Part shown: one piece after another, positions 49,048 to 57,560 of the stretch | Numbering within the stretch: position 1 is the first letter of the stretch | How the letters are laid out: each line of letters opens with the position of its first letter | NCBI RefSeq assembly: GCF_004028635.1 | Contig: NZ_RQJW01000007.1 | Location: forward strand, 496,001-560,000 | From: Streptomyces cyaneus | GTDB lineage: Bacteria > Actinomycetota > Actinomycetes > Streptomycetales > Streptomycetaceae | Reading direction: 5' to 3' | DNA: 64,000 bases | The notes under the pieces: generated by a model | The model's database searches: none | Seen by the model: the letters and a program-made list of their open reading frames with translations, nothing else | What the model was told of the DNA's origin: nothing | Program-made: the position numbers and the translations under genes

Positions 49048-49725
49048 ATGCCGCCGCTTCCGCACCACGACCTGGTGACCGACGTCCTCACCGTCGGCGC
49101 CCGCTACCCGCTCGTCCTGGCCGGCGACAGTGCTGTCCAGGCACACGGCCTGACCGCGCGGCGTACGGCATCGGTGGAGGTGGCGACCGAGCACCCCGAG
49201 CCCATGGACCAGATCGCGGCGATGGTCCGTCACGGCCTGACGGAGCGGGGCTGGCAGGTACGCCCCCTGGAGACCGACCCGCTCGCCTCCCGCCTGCTCG
49301 TCACGGACCCCGACGCGGGTGAGGAACGTACGGTCGACCTGCTCAAGGAAACCCTCTGGCGCCCCGCGGTGATGACCGGCCTCGGCCCGGCCCTCTCCCT
49401 GGAGGACCTGATCGGCACGAAGGTCCGCGCCCTGACCGACCGCGGCGCCGCGCGCGACGTCGTCGACGTCTATGTGGCCGCGGGCCACTGGAGCTACCCC
49501 GACCTGGAGGAGCGGGGCCGCCGCCACGCCTGGGACGAGCTGGGCCTGGCGGACCTCCAGTCCCGGCTGGAGGCGACGGAGCTGTTGGACGACCGGGAGT
49601 TCACCGCCCGGGGCCTCGACGAGGAGTCGGTGCCGGTATTCCGCCGGTGGGTTCGTGCGTGGGCGGACGACATCGCGGAGCGGCTGCTGGAGGAGGAGGC
49701 GCTCAGTCCGCCGACGGACGAGTGA
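49048..49725 (+). CDS. AbiEii-type nucleotidyltransferase-fold protein without partner
   Basis: A 225-aa protein. Its pattern (RYPLVLAGDSAVQAHGL, RTVDLLKETLWRP, LEDLIGTKVRALTDRGAARDVVDVYVAA) is that of the AbiEii/MenT nucleotidyltransferase family. The sugar-nucleotide-binding region VLAGDSA replaces the usual Gly-Gly-Thr/Ser, so catalytic competence is doubtful. The acidic residue in RTVDLL and the Lys/Arg-Asp-x-x-D segment are kept. Toxins of this family come with an AbiEi antitoxin; none is adjacent. A GATAAT box lies 10 nt before the ATG. Confidence 0.75.
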   Translation: MPPLPHHDLVTDVLTVGARYPLVLAGDSAVQAHGLTARRTASVEVATEHPEPMDQIAAMVRHGLTERGWQVRPLETDPLASRLLVTDPDAGEERTVDLLKETLWRPAVMTGLGPALSLEDLIGTKVRALTDRGAARDVVDVYVAAGHWSYPDLEERGRRHAWDELGLADLQSRLEATELLDDREFTARGLDEESVPVFRRWVRAWADDIAERLLEEEALSPPTDE

Positions 49726-49877
49726 CGCCCCGGTTCCGGCCACGGCCAAGTCCCCTCGCAGCCTCCCGTCCTGACCCCCTTCACCTGCGTGAACACCGCC
49801 CCCGCGCACGCCTGACCCCTGATAAGATCCGGCCACTTGTGCGAGGGCACGGGCCCTCGTAGGGGAGGGAACCTCAC

Positions 49878-52800
49878 GTGGGCAGACACGCCCTGAGACG
49901 GGGCGGGCTGGCCGCCGCCGTCTCCTCACTCGCGGTCGCCGTAGCGGCCGCGTCCGTCGTCGTCCTGTCGGAGGGCGGCGGCTCCGCGGAAGCGGCCGAA
50001 GCCGACACCACCGCGATCACGCTGGTCGACCCCAGCACCACCACGCCGCGCACCGACCGCCCGTATGTCGCGGGCGACACCGGCTTCCTGCACCGGCAGA
50101 CCGGCAAGACGGGGATGCTGTGGACGGACTACGCGACGGGTAAGACGGTCACGGTCAAGAGGTTCGACGGCAGCGTCTACGTCCCGTCCTCGGCCTGCTC
50201 CATCGACGCCGAGTGCCGTACCGCCTGGTTCGGGTCGGACAGCGATCTGGTCGCCCTGGGGCCGGCGTCGATGACGTACGCGTCGTCCGTCACCCTCTGG
50301 GACCCGGCCACGGGCACGACCAAGGGCCTGAGCTGGAACGGCTCCACCACCGACGGCTACTACCGGGGCCTGGCCGGAGACACGGTCGTCACCGGCCACG
50401 CCCTGATCGACTTCGTCGACGGTGCGAAGCGCGTCCGCAAGGTGACCGGCGAGGGGACGAACCTCCAGGACAGGGAGGTCGTCGCCGCGGACTCCAAGGG
50501 CGTGCTCTGGGCGCGCAGCGGCGAGATCGACTACATCGACATCGAGTCTGCCGTGAATGCCGGGGCGTTCACGGGCGCCACCGCCGCCGATCACCATGTG
50601 ATGGACGCGGACCGCATCGGCTGGTACGACGACGACACCGCCGTACTGCATCTGAAGTCCCGCACCGACCTCACCGCCGCCGAGCAGGTCGTCGCCCTGC
50701 CCGCGCACCCGGGCACGCTCGACGGCGACCCGGTCCTGGTCGGCGACTGGCTGCTGCTGCCGCTGTCGTCCAGCTCGCTCGGCTCCAAGTTGCTCGCGGT
50801 CAATGTGAACGATCCCTCGGTGCAGCAGACCCTGCTGGCGAGCGCCGGCGCGTACACGCTGGCGGCCCGCGACAAGAGCGCGCTGGTCTCCGGCGGCACC
50901 GACGCCAACGACTGGTGGGTGCAGCGGGTGCGCCAGGCCGAGGACGGCACGCTGAAGCTGGAGAAGGTCCGGCAGGCCCCGGCGGTGGAGAACGCCAAGA
51001 CGGGCATCGCGCTCAGCCGCGGCAGCCTGCGCGTCGCCGAGGACGACCCGGCCAGTACCACCACGGACACCACCTCGGTACGCACCCTCACCACCGACGG
51101 CTCCGCCGTGCTGACGGCGTCCGCCGCCACGGAGAGCGGCTCGATGTACGGGCCGGTCTGCCCGTACGCGGGGACCACCTGTGCGGCGCTGTGGGGCAAC
51201 CTCTCCGCCGAGGACGTCTACCTGGACCTGAACGGCGGCACCGACGAGGGCGAGAGCCTCGGCGACGACCGGCTCAAGGCCATCGGCGGCCACTACCTGG
51301 ACTTCGGCGGCCAGGGCGGCGCGATCGTGGACGTCTCCGACGACTACGCCGTCTACAACTCCGGCGGCACCACGCCGACGCAGTACGTGGGCGAGTTCGG
51401 CCAGGGCGAGAAGCTGAAGCGGACCGTCCGCGCAGCCGCCCTGAACGGCTCGACCCTCTGGAGCGCCACCACCACCGCCGGCAAGCTCACCTCGTACAGC
51501 ATCCCGCTGGCGAAGACGCTCTCCACGGTGACCGTGCCGGGCCTGGCCTGTGTGCCGAGCGAACTGCAGGCGGCGGGCCGTTGGGTGTACTGGGCCTGCG
51601 GGGCGGACTCGGCCGGTGTGTACGACACCAAGGCCGGTACGTCGAAGGCGGTCGCCCCCGGTGACGTGCTGCTCGGCGACGGCTTCACCGTCCGCCACGA
51701 CCACGCCGCCCACACCCTGGTCCTCACCGAGGCGGCCACCGGGAGCACCCGGGTGATCGCCTCCGACCTGGCGGCCAACGGCCTGACGGCGGACCGCCGT
51801 TACCGCTGGACGGTCGACGAGTACACCGGCCTGGTCGCCTGGTTCGACGACTACGAGCGCACCCACGTCACGACCACCGGCATCGCCCCGTCCGCCGTGA
51901 CGGCCTTCGAGACGTCGGCCGGCAGCTCTGTGGCCCCGAACATGCCCTTCGAGGCCGACTGGGTGCTGTCCCGCCCGGTCACCTCCTGGTCGCTCACCCT
52001 CACCTCCGTGCAGAGCGGCGCGACCGGCAAGGCCACCCGCACGCTCACCGGCGGCGCGACCCCGGACCGGGTGTCGGTGTCCTGGAACGGCAAGACGGCC
52101 GACGGGAGTTACTTCCCCAACGGCTGGTTCAAGTGGACGCTGAAGGCGACCGGCCTCGCCGCCGCCACGGAGAACACGGTCACCACCGGCGAGGCCTTCC
52201 TCCATCGCGGAGCGCCGGTCCGCCGCGACTTCGTCAGCCCCGACGGCCCGGACGGCCGCGGTGACCTGCTCACCCTGAACTCCTCCGGCGGCCTGACCTT
52301 CCAGAGCGGCACCGGCACCGGCAAGTTCGGCGACAAGTACACCGGCACCGGCTGGGCCACCACCGTCACGGCCGTCCCCTTCGGCGACCTGAGCGGCGAC
52401 CGCTGCAACGACGTCCTCGTGCGGTACAGCAGCGGCGCGCTGCGCCTGTACAAGCCGGGCTGCAATGCCGCGGTCAAGCCGTCGACGTCGTACACGACCC
52501 TCGCGACCAGCGGCTGGACGCAGTACAACGTGCTGACCTCGCCGGGCGACGTCAGCGGTGACGGACGGCCGGACCTGGTCGCGCGGAACTCGTCCACCGG
52601 AGCGGTCTACCTCTACAAGGGCACGAGCGACGGCAAGCTGTCCGCCCGTGTGAAGCTCTACGACAACTGGAAGGGCTACAAGAAGATCGTCGGCGTCGGG
52701 GACATCACCGGTGACGGCAAGCCCGACCTCCTCGCCCAGGACACCGCGAACACCCTGTGGCGCTACAACGGCAAGGGCGACGGCACCTTCGCCGCCCGGG

Positions 52801-52997
52801 TGAAGCTGTTCGCGAACTGGGGCGGCAACTACAACGCCGTCGTCGGCGTCGGCGACATCACCGACGACGGCAACCCGGACCTCGTCTCCCGCGACACCAG
52901 CGGCAACGTGTGGCGCAACAGCGGGGACGGGAAGGGGTCGTTCGGCTCGCGAGCGCAGATCGCGAGCGGATGGAGCGGCTACAAGTCCCTGACCTGA
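49878..52997 (+). CDS. Large secreted protein with propeller-like region and FG-GAP repeats
   Basis: A 1039-aa exported protein. The signal peptide (about 1-40, LAAAVSSLAVAVAAASVVVL, ending near AEAA) is followed by an about 700-residue beta-propeller-like part with repeated Trp/Tyr strands. An Ig/FlgD-like module (about 695-770: SWSLTLTSVQSGATGKATRTLTGG, GKTADGSYFPNGWFKWTLKAT) comes next. The last about 240 residues are FG-GAP/VCBS repeats with calcium-loop patterns: GDLSGDRCNDVLVR, GDVSGDGRPDLVARN, GDITGDGKPDLLAQD and GDITDDGNPDLVSRD. It is probably a surface or medium protein binding polymers; no catalytic motif is visible. GTG start with GGGAGGG upstream. Confidence 0.85.
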   Translation: MGRHALRRGGLAAAVSSLAVAVAAASVVVLSEGGGSAEAAEADTTAITLVDPSTTTPRTDRPYVAGDTGFLHRQTGKTGMLWTDYATGKTVTVKRFDGSVYVPSSACSIDAECRTAWFGSDSDLVALGPASMTYASSVTLWDPATGTTKGLSWNGSTTDGYYRGLAGDTVVTGHALIDFVDGAKRVRKVTGEGTNLQDREVVAADSKGVLWARSGEIDYIDIESAVNAGAFTGATAADHHVMDADRIGWYDDDTAVLHLKSRTDLTAAEQVVALPAHPGTLDGDPVLVGDWLLLPLSSSSLGSKLLAVNVNDPSVQQTLLASAGAYTLAARDKSALVSGGTDANDWWVQRVRQAEDGTLKLEKVRQAPAVENAKTGIALSRGSLRVAEDDPASTTTDTTSVRTLTTDGSAVLTASAATESGSMYGPVCPYAGTTCAALWGNLSAEDVYLDLNGGTDEGESLGDDRLKAIGGHYLDFGGQGGAIVDVSDDYAVYNSGGTTPTQYVGEFGQGEKLKRTVRAAALNGSTLWSATTTAGKLTSYSIPLAKTLSTVTVPGLACVPSELQAAGRWVYWACGADSAGVYDTKAGTSKAVAPGDVLLGDGFTVRHDHAAHTLVLTEAATGSTRVIASDLAANGLTADRRYRWTVDEYTGLVAWFDDYERTHVTTTGIAPSAVTAFETSAGSSVAPNMPFEADWVLSRPVTSWSLTLTSVQSGATGKATRTLTGGATPDRVSVSWNGKTADGSYFPNGWFKWTLKATGLAAATENTVTTGEAFLHRGAPVRRDFVSPDGPDGRGDLLTLNSSGGLTFQSGTGTGKFGDKYTGTGWATTVTAVPFGDLSGDRCNDVLVRYSSGALRLYKPGCNAAVKPSTSYTTLATSGWTQYNVLTSPGDVSGDGRPDLVARNSSTGAVYLYKGTSDGKLSARVKLYDNWKGYKKIVGVGDITGDGKPDLLAQDTANTLWRYNGKGDGTFAARVKLFANWGGNYNAVVGVGDITDDGNPDLVSRDTSGNVWRNSGDGKGSFGSRAQIASGWSGYKSLT

Positions 52998-53013
52998 CAG
53001 GGCCTTTGATGGA

Positions 53014-53041
53014 GGGGGGCGGTCCTTCGGGGCCGCCCCCC
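53014..53041. terminator. UUCG-capped terminator
   Basis: GGGGGGCGGTCC (53014-53025), TTCG loop and its complement (53030-53041, one G-U pair) form a very stable 12-bp hairpin between the FG-GAP gene and the convergent MFS gene. Confidence 0.9.
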
Positions 53042-53049
53042 TTCCGCGT

Positions 53050-54381
53050 TCACGCTCGTGTCGTCGCCGTCTCCGGGAGCGACGGCGCGGCCGTCCGCGT
53101 CCGGTGGATGAACGCCACGCCGCACACCGCGAGGACGGAGGCCGCGGAGAGGGTGTACAGGCCCCCGTTGGTGCTGCCGGTGGTGTCCTGGAGATAGCCG
53201 AAGAGGGTCGGCGAGACGAAACCGCCGAGGTTCCCTATGGAGTTGACCAGGGCGAGCCCCGGCGCCGCGATCCTCAGATCGAGCCCCGACTGGGCCATCG
53301 GCCAGAACAGCGTGGCCGCGCACTTCCCCCCGACCGCGGCCAGCGTGAGCGCGGCGAGGCCGAACCACGGGGAGCCGAGGGTGGCCAGGAAGGTGCCGAC
53401 CGCCGACAGGACGAGGGCGATCGCCAGGTACGGGCGGCGGTCCGGGGCGCGGTCGGTGAAGTGGGCCATCGTGTACATCGCGATCACCGCGCAGATCCAC
53501 GGCACGGCCGTGAGCAGGCCCACCTGGAAGGGCGACAGCCCGCCGATGTCGTCGACCAGGCTCGGCAGCCAGAAGGTGATCGCGTACCCGGTGAGGGCCA
53601 TCGCGAAGAACACCGCGGTCAGCAGGGCGACCTGGGGGTGCAGGATCAGCTTCAGCCGGGACGTCCTCGGGGCACGGTCGCGCGCCTCCTTGTCCCGGGC
53701 GACGGCCTCGCCGAGCGCGTCCTTCTCCTCCTGGGTGAGCCAACGGGCGTCCTGGATGCGGGAGACGAGGAAGAAGCCGGCGATGAATCCGACCAGGATC
53801 GAGAAGGCCCCCTCCAGCGCGAACATCCAGCGCCAGCCGGCGATCCCGCCCGCGCCGTGCAGTTCCAGCAGCGCGCCCGTGATGGGCCCGGTCACGATGT
53901 ACGCCGTGGCCGAGCCGCCCAGGAAGATCGCGCTCGCCCGGCCTCGGCTGGAGTCGGGCAGCCACTGGGTGAAGTAGAGCAGCACACCGGGGAAGAAGCC
54001 GGCCTCCGCGACGCCGAGCAGGAAGCGCAGGGCGTAGAACATCCACACGCTGTGGATGAAGCACATCGCCACGATCACCGCGCCCCAGGTGATCATGATG
54101 CGGGTCAGCCAGACCCGGGCGCCGAAGCGCTCGAGGAGCATGTTGCTGGGCACCTCGAACAGGGCGTACCCGATGAAGAACAGCCCCGCGCCGAGGCCGT
54201 AGGCCGTGGCGCTCACGCCGACGTCGGCCCGGAGTTCGTCCTGGACGAAGCCGACGTTCGTCCGGTCCATCTGGTTGACCAGCAGCATCAGGACGAGGAT
54301 CGGCAGCATCCGGCGCAGGAACTTGCCGACGGCGCGGCGTTCGGCGTCGGGTATCACCGACGCCTGGGCGGCTTCCGACAT
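53050..54381 (-). CDS. MFS transporter, ACS (anion:cation symporter) family
   Basis: A 443-aa, 12-helix importer. N-terminal signature NQMDRTNVGFVQDELRADVGVSATAYGLGAGLFFIGYALFEVPSN is typical of organic-anion (phthalate, 4-hydroxyphenylacetate, glucarate) symporters. Other marks are LRFLLGVAEAGFFPGVLLYFTQWLPDSSRGRA and a central cytoplasmic loop after helix 6. It likely brings in an aromatic or sugar acid. The downstream neighbour on the same strand side is an intradiol dioxygenase, consistent with aromatic use. ATG 54381 follows AGGAGA; the longer frame to 54411 adds non-family residues. Confidence 0.9.
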   Translation of the reverse strand: MSEAAQASVIPDAERRAVGKFLRRMLPILVLMLLVNQMDRTNVGFVQDELRADVGVSATAYGLGAGLFFIGYALFEVPSNMLLERFGARVWLTRIMITWGAVIVAMCFIHSVWMFYALRFLLGVAEAGFFPGVLLYFTQWLPDSSRGRASAIFLGGSATAYIVTGPITGALLELHGAGGIAGWRWMFALEGAFSILVGFIAGFFLVSRIQDARWLTQEEKDALGEAVARDKEARDRAPRTSRLKLILHPQVALLTAVFFAMALTGYAITFWLPSLVDDIGGLSPFQVGLLTAVPWICAVIAMYTMAHFTDRAPDRRPYLAIALVLSAVGTFLATLGSPWFGLAALTLAAVGGKCAATLFWPMAQSGLDLRIAAPGLALVNSIGNLGGFVSPTLFGYLQDTTGSTNGGLYTLSAASVLAVCGVAFIHRTRTAAPSLPETATTRA

Positions 54382-54504
54382 CGTTGTCTCTCCTAGGTCG
54401 TACACATACATGAACCTGGATCACGTAGGCGGGCCCGGGGAACGTTACGGAGGCATCTCTTCAGGGTCAACGGCTTGAGCGGATGTCCATACATGTGAAT
54501 GCGG

Positions 54505-54530
54505 GGCGGACGTGTGTGCACACATCCGCC
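54505..54530. terminator. Dyad downstream of the dioxygenase gene
   Basis: GGCGGA...TCCGCC arms (54505-54510 and 54525-54530) are extended by GTGTG/CACAC with one mismatch, a 26-bp dyad just past the dioxygenase stop. It may be its terminator. Between it and 54381, CATACATG occurs twice (near 54405 and 54488), possibly sites for a regulator. Confidence 0.55.
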
Positions 54531-54552
54531 TCGCACCTCGTACGTCCGCCGG

Positions 54553-55479
54553 TCAGGTTCCGGTGTTGGTGGCCTCGGGGTCGACGCCCATCGTGATCGT
54601 CGCGACGACGCCCTTGGCGATGTCGTTCTTCTTGTACTTCAGCTTCAGCAGGCCGCCCTCGGTCCCGTTGTCCGGGTAGATGGTGTCCTCGTCGAGCGTG
54701 GTGCGGGTGGTGGTGTTGGTGGAGTACGGCTCCACCTCCGCGGACGCCAGCACGGACTCCTCGTCGAAGAAGAACTGACCGGTGTGACAGGTGTTGCCGC
54801 CCTCGTACCCCGCGTCCGTCCAGGTGCCGCTCACATGCACCTTGGTGTGGATGTGGACGCAGCGGCCCTGGTACCAGCCGGGGAAGATCGTCCTGAACTC
54901 CACCACGCCGTTGCGGTCCGTCTTCCAGGTGCCGCGCAGGTAGCGCTCGTCGTCCGTCGGCTCCTCGTGGCCGCCACCGCCGCCACCCGGCTCGCCCGAG
55001 GGCTCCCCGGACGGGGGTTCGCCCGTCGGCTCACCGGACGGCGGGGTGCCGCCCCCACCGCCACCGCCGCTGCCCATGGCCTCGTATCCCGAGTAGACGC
55101 CCAGCGCGTTGCAGTGCCAGATGTCGACCGCGGCGTTCCTGATGGGCTTGCACGTCTCGGAGTCGATCACCTTGAGGCGGAGGGTGAGCGGGATGCCCTC
55201 CTCGTCCTCGGTCACGTCCTTACGGAGCTTGTCCGCGTCGATGTAGTAGGGGCCCTCGGTCGTCTCGGAGGTCAGCTTGTAGCAGACCTCCGAGCTCGAC
55301 GCGCCGGCACTCGCGGTCGCGGACCCGCCCTTCGCTGCGGACTCACCCGCGAAGGCGCCCGCCGCCAGCGTGCCGCCCACGCCCACCGCGACGGCGGCTC
55401 CCGCACCGGCGACGACGACCTTGCGTCGCGTGAGGTCCCGCTTGTGTTTCGGCCCTTCGGCCGTGTGGTTTCCCGTCAT
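54553..55479 (-). CDS. Tat-exported intradiol ring-cleavage dioxygenase-like protein
   Basis: A 308-aa protein. A twin-arginine signal (DLTRRKVVVAGAGAAVAVGVGG, about 15-36) sends it outside the cell, unlike cytoplasmic catechol dioxygenases. The dioxygenase fold has TSETTEGPYYIDADKLRKD, LRLKVIDSETCKPIRNAAVDIWHCNALGVYSGY, then a Gly/Pro/Ser/Glu-rich insert of about 45 residues, and FRTIFPGWYQGRCVHIHTKV with the Tyr and two His iron ligands. The first Tyr ligand lies in GPYY. It probably cleaves catechol-type compounds from lignin or humus. ATG 55479 is used; a TTG two codons earlier is also possible. Confidence 0.88.
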   Translation of the reverse strand: MTGNHTAEGPKHKRDLTRRKVVVAGAGAAVAVGVGGTLAAGAFAGESAAKGGSATASAGASSSEVCYKLTSETTEGPYYIDADKLRKDVTEDEEGIPLTLRLKVIDSETCKPIRNAAVDIWHCNALGVYSGYEAMGSGGGGGGGTPPSGEPTGEPPSGEPSGEPGGGGGGHEEPTDDERYLRGTWKTDRNGVVEFRTIFPGWYQGRCVHIHTKVHVSGTWTDAGYEGGNTCHTGQFFFDEESVLASAEVEPYSTNTTTRTTLDEDTIYPDNGTEGGLLKLKYKKNDIAKGVVATITMGVDPEATNTGT

Positions 55480-55561
55480 GCGCAAGGAAGCTAGGGACCG
55501 CGCCTGTCAGGAGGTTAGGCAAGAGCTGGGTGACAGCCCTGCATGAGCGCCGTAAACGAAA

Positions 55562-55593
55562 GTGGCTCGGAACCGGTGTCGGTTCCGAGCCAC
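55562..55593. terminator. aspS terminator
   Basis: A perfect 13-bp stem (GTGGCTCGGAACC 55562-55574 with 55581-55593) and a 6-nt loop, 26 bp after the aspS stop on the minus strand. Confidence 0.88.
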
Positions 55594-55618
55594 CTACGGC
55601 TGCAAAGACCTGAAAGAC

Positions 55619-57382
55619 CTACTTCGGCTGCGGCTTGCGCACCGTCAGGTGCAGCTCCTTCAGCCGCGCCTCCTCCAGCTCCGTCGGCGCGCCCATCATC
55701 AGGTCCTGGGCGTTGCCGTTGAGCGGGAAGGCGATGGTCTCGCGGATGTTCGGCTCGTCGGCCAGCAGCATGACGATGCGGTCGACGCCGGGGGCGATGC
55801 CGCCGTGCGGCGGGGCGCCGAAGCGGAACGCGCGCAGCATGCCGGCGAACTTCTCCTCGACGGTCTCACGGTCGTAGCCCGCGATCTCGAAGGCCTTCAG
55901 CATGATCTCCGGCTCGTGGTTCCGGATCGCGCCGGAGGACAGCTCGACGCCGTTGCAGACGATGTCGTACTGCCAGCCCAGGATGTCCAGCGGGTCCTGG
56001 GTCTCCAGGGCCTCAAGACCGCCCTGCGGCATGGAGAACGGGTTGTGCGAGAAGTCGATCGCGCCGGTCTCCTCGTCCTTCTCGTACATCGGGAAGTCGA
56101 CGATCCAGCAGAACCGGAAGACGCCCTCCTCGAAGTGCCCGGCCCGCTTGGCGGCCTCGACCCGCACCGCGCCCATGATCTTCGAGACCTCGTCGAACTC
56201 GCCCGCACCGAAGAACACGGCGTGACCGGCGGCAAGCTGGAGCCGCTTGGTCAGCTCGGCGACGTTGTCCTCGGTGAGGAACTTCGCGATCGGACCGGTC
56301 AGCGAGCCGTCCTCCGCCACACGGACCCAGGCCAGGCCCTTGGCGCCCTGCGAGACCGCGAAGTCACCGAGCTGGTCGAAGAACTTCCGGGGCTGGGCGG
56401 AGACGTCCGGCACCGGCAGCGCGCGCACGTGCTTGCCGGCGAACGCCTTGAACTCCGAGCCCTCGAAGATGTCGGTGATGTCGACGAGCTCCAGCTGGGC
56501 GCGCAGGTCCGGCTTGTCGGAGCCGTACTTCAGCATCGCCTCACGGAACGGGATCCGCGGGAAGGGGGACGTGACGTGACGGCCGTTGCCGAACTCCTCG
56601 AAGAGCTCGGTCATGAGCTGCTCGATCGGCTGGAAGACGTCCTCCTGCTCGACGAAGCTCATCTCGACGTCGAGCTGGTAGAACTCGCCCGGCGAGCGGT
56701 CGGCGCGCGCGTCCTCGTCGCGGAAGCAGGGCGCGATCTGGAAGTAGCGGTCGAAGCCGGAGATCATCAGCAGCTGCTTGAACTGCTGCGGGGCCTGCGG
56801 CAGGGCGTAGAACTTGCCCGGGTTCAGACGGGAGGGGACGACGAAGTCGCGGGCGCCCTCGGGGGAGGTCGCGGACAGGATCGGCGTCGCCATCTCGTTG
56901 AAGCCCAGCGCCGTCATCTTGTGGCGGATCGCCGAGATCACCGACGTGCGCAGCAGGATGTTCTTGTGCATGCGCTCGCGGCGCAGGTCCAGGAAGCGGT
57001 ACTCCAGGCGCCGCTCCTCGTTCACCCCGTCCTCGGTGTTGATCGTGAACGGCAGCGGGGCGGCCGCGCCGAGCAGCTCGACCTCGCCGACCTCGACCTC
57101 GATCTCGCCGGTGGGCAGCTCGGGGTTGATGTTCTCGGCGCCACGGGAGACGACCTTGCCGTCGACCCGGACCGTGGACTCCTTGGAGACCTTGTCCAGG
57201 GCCTCGTACGCGGGCGTGCCGGGGCGGGCGACGAGCTGCGTGATGCCGTAGTGGTCGCGCAGATCGATGAAGAGGATGCCGCCCAGGTCGCGCCGATTGT
57301 GCAGCCAGCCACTCAGCCGGACGTCGGTGCCGACGTCAGAGGAGCGGAGCTCGCCGCAGGTGTGGGACCTGTACCGATGCAT
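55619..57382 (-). CDS. aspS: Aspartyl-tRNA synthetase
   Basis: A 587-aa class II synthetase of bacterial type. It has an N-terminal OB-fold anticodon domain (1-110: SGWLHNRRDLGGILFIDLRDHYGITQLV), then motif 1 (ERRLEYRFLDLRRERMHKNILLR), motif 2 (FQIAPCFRDEDARADRSPGEFYQLDVEMSF), the bacterial GAD insertion (about 290-420) and motif 3 (GGIAPGVDRIVMLLADEPNIRETIAFP). Full length, no lesion. It should be essential. The last residues (HLTVRKPQPK) are basic. A perfect parS site lies 36 bp upstream of its start. Confidence 0.96.
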   Translation of the reverse strand: MHRYRSHTCGELRSSDVGTDVRLSGWLHNRRDLGGILFIDLRDHYGITQLVARPGTPAYEALDKVSKESTVRVDGKVVSRGAENINPELPTGEIEVEVGEVELLGAAAPLPFTINTEDGVNEERRLEYRFLDLRRERMHKNILLRTSVISAIRHKMTALGFNEMATPILSATSPEGARDFVVPSRLNPGKFYALPQAPQQFKQLLMISGFDRYFQIAPCFRDEDARADRSPGEFYQLDVEMSFVEQEDVFQPIEQLMTELFEEFGNGRHVTSPFPRIPFREAMLKYGSDKPDLRAQLELVDITDIFEGSEFKAFAGKHVRALPVPDVSAQPRKFFDQLGDFAVSQGAKGLAWVRVAEDGSLTGPIAKFLTEDNVAELTKRLQLAAGHAVFFGAGEFDEVSKIMGAVRVEAAKRAGHFEEGVFRFCWIVDFPMYEKDEETGAIDFSHNPFSMPQGGLEALETQDPLDILGWQYDIVCNGVELSSGAIRNHEPEIMLKAFEIAGYDRETVEEKFAGMLRAFRFGAPPHGGIAPGVDRIVMLLADEPNIRETIAFPLNGNAQDLMMGAPTELEEARLKELHLTVRKPQPK

Positions 57383-57417
57383 CGTCGTTCATCCAGTCTT
57401 CGCGGATCGGGGGGCGT

Positions 57418-57431
57418 GTTTCACGTGAAAC
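57418..57431. other. parS: parS centromere-like site (ParB binding)
   Basis: GTTTCACGTGAAAC is the exact 14-bp palindrome bound by Streptomyces ParB. It is in the intergenic region between divergent aspS and the phosphatase gene. Such sites cluster in the hundreds of kilobases around oriC, so it also gives the chromosomal location. Confidence 0.9.
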
Positions 57432-57560
57432 TTCCCCCAAGCCTACCGGGGACCCCAAGATCGGCTCCCCACCATTTGGCGGGCTCCGGGCCCCATGCCG
57501 ACCAGATGCCCCGTACAGCTTCGGTGGCAGTGTGCGATCACCTCTTCTTACAGTGGGGCA

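Noticed and set aside
55505..55530. Iron box (DmdR/IdeR-like GGTTAGGC)
   Set aside because: Only one half-site is present; the inverted half is missing.
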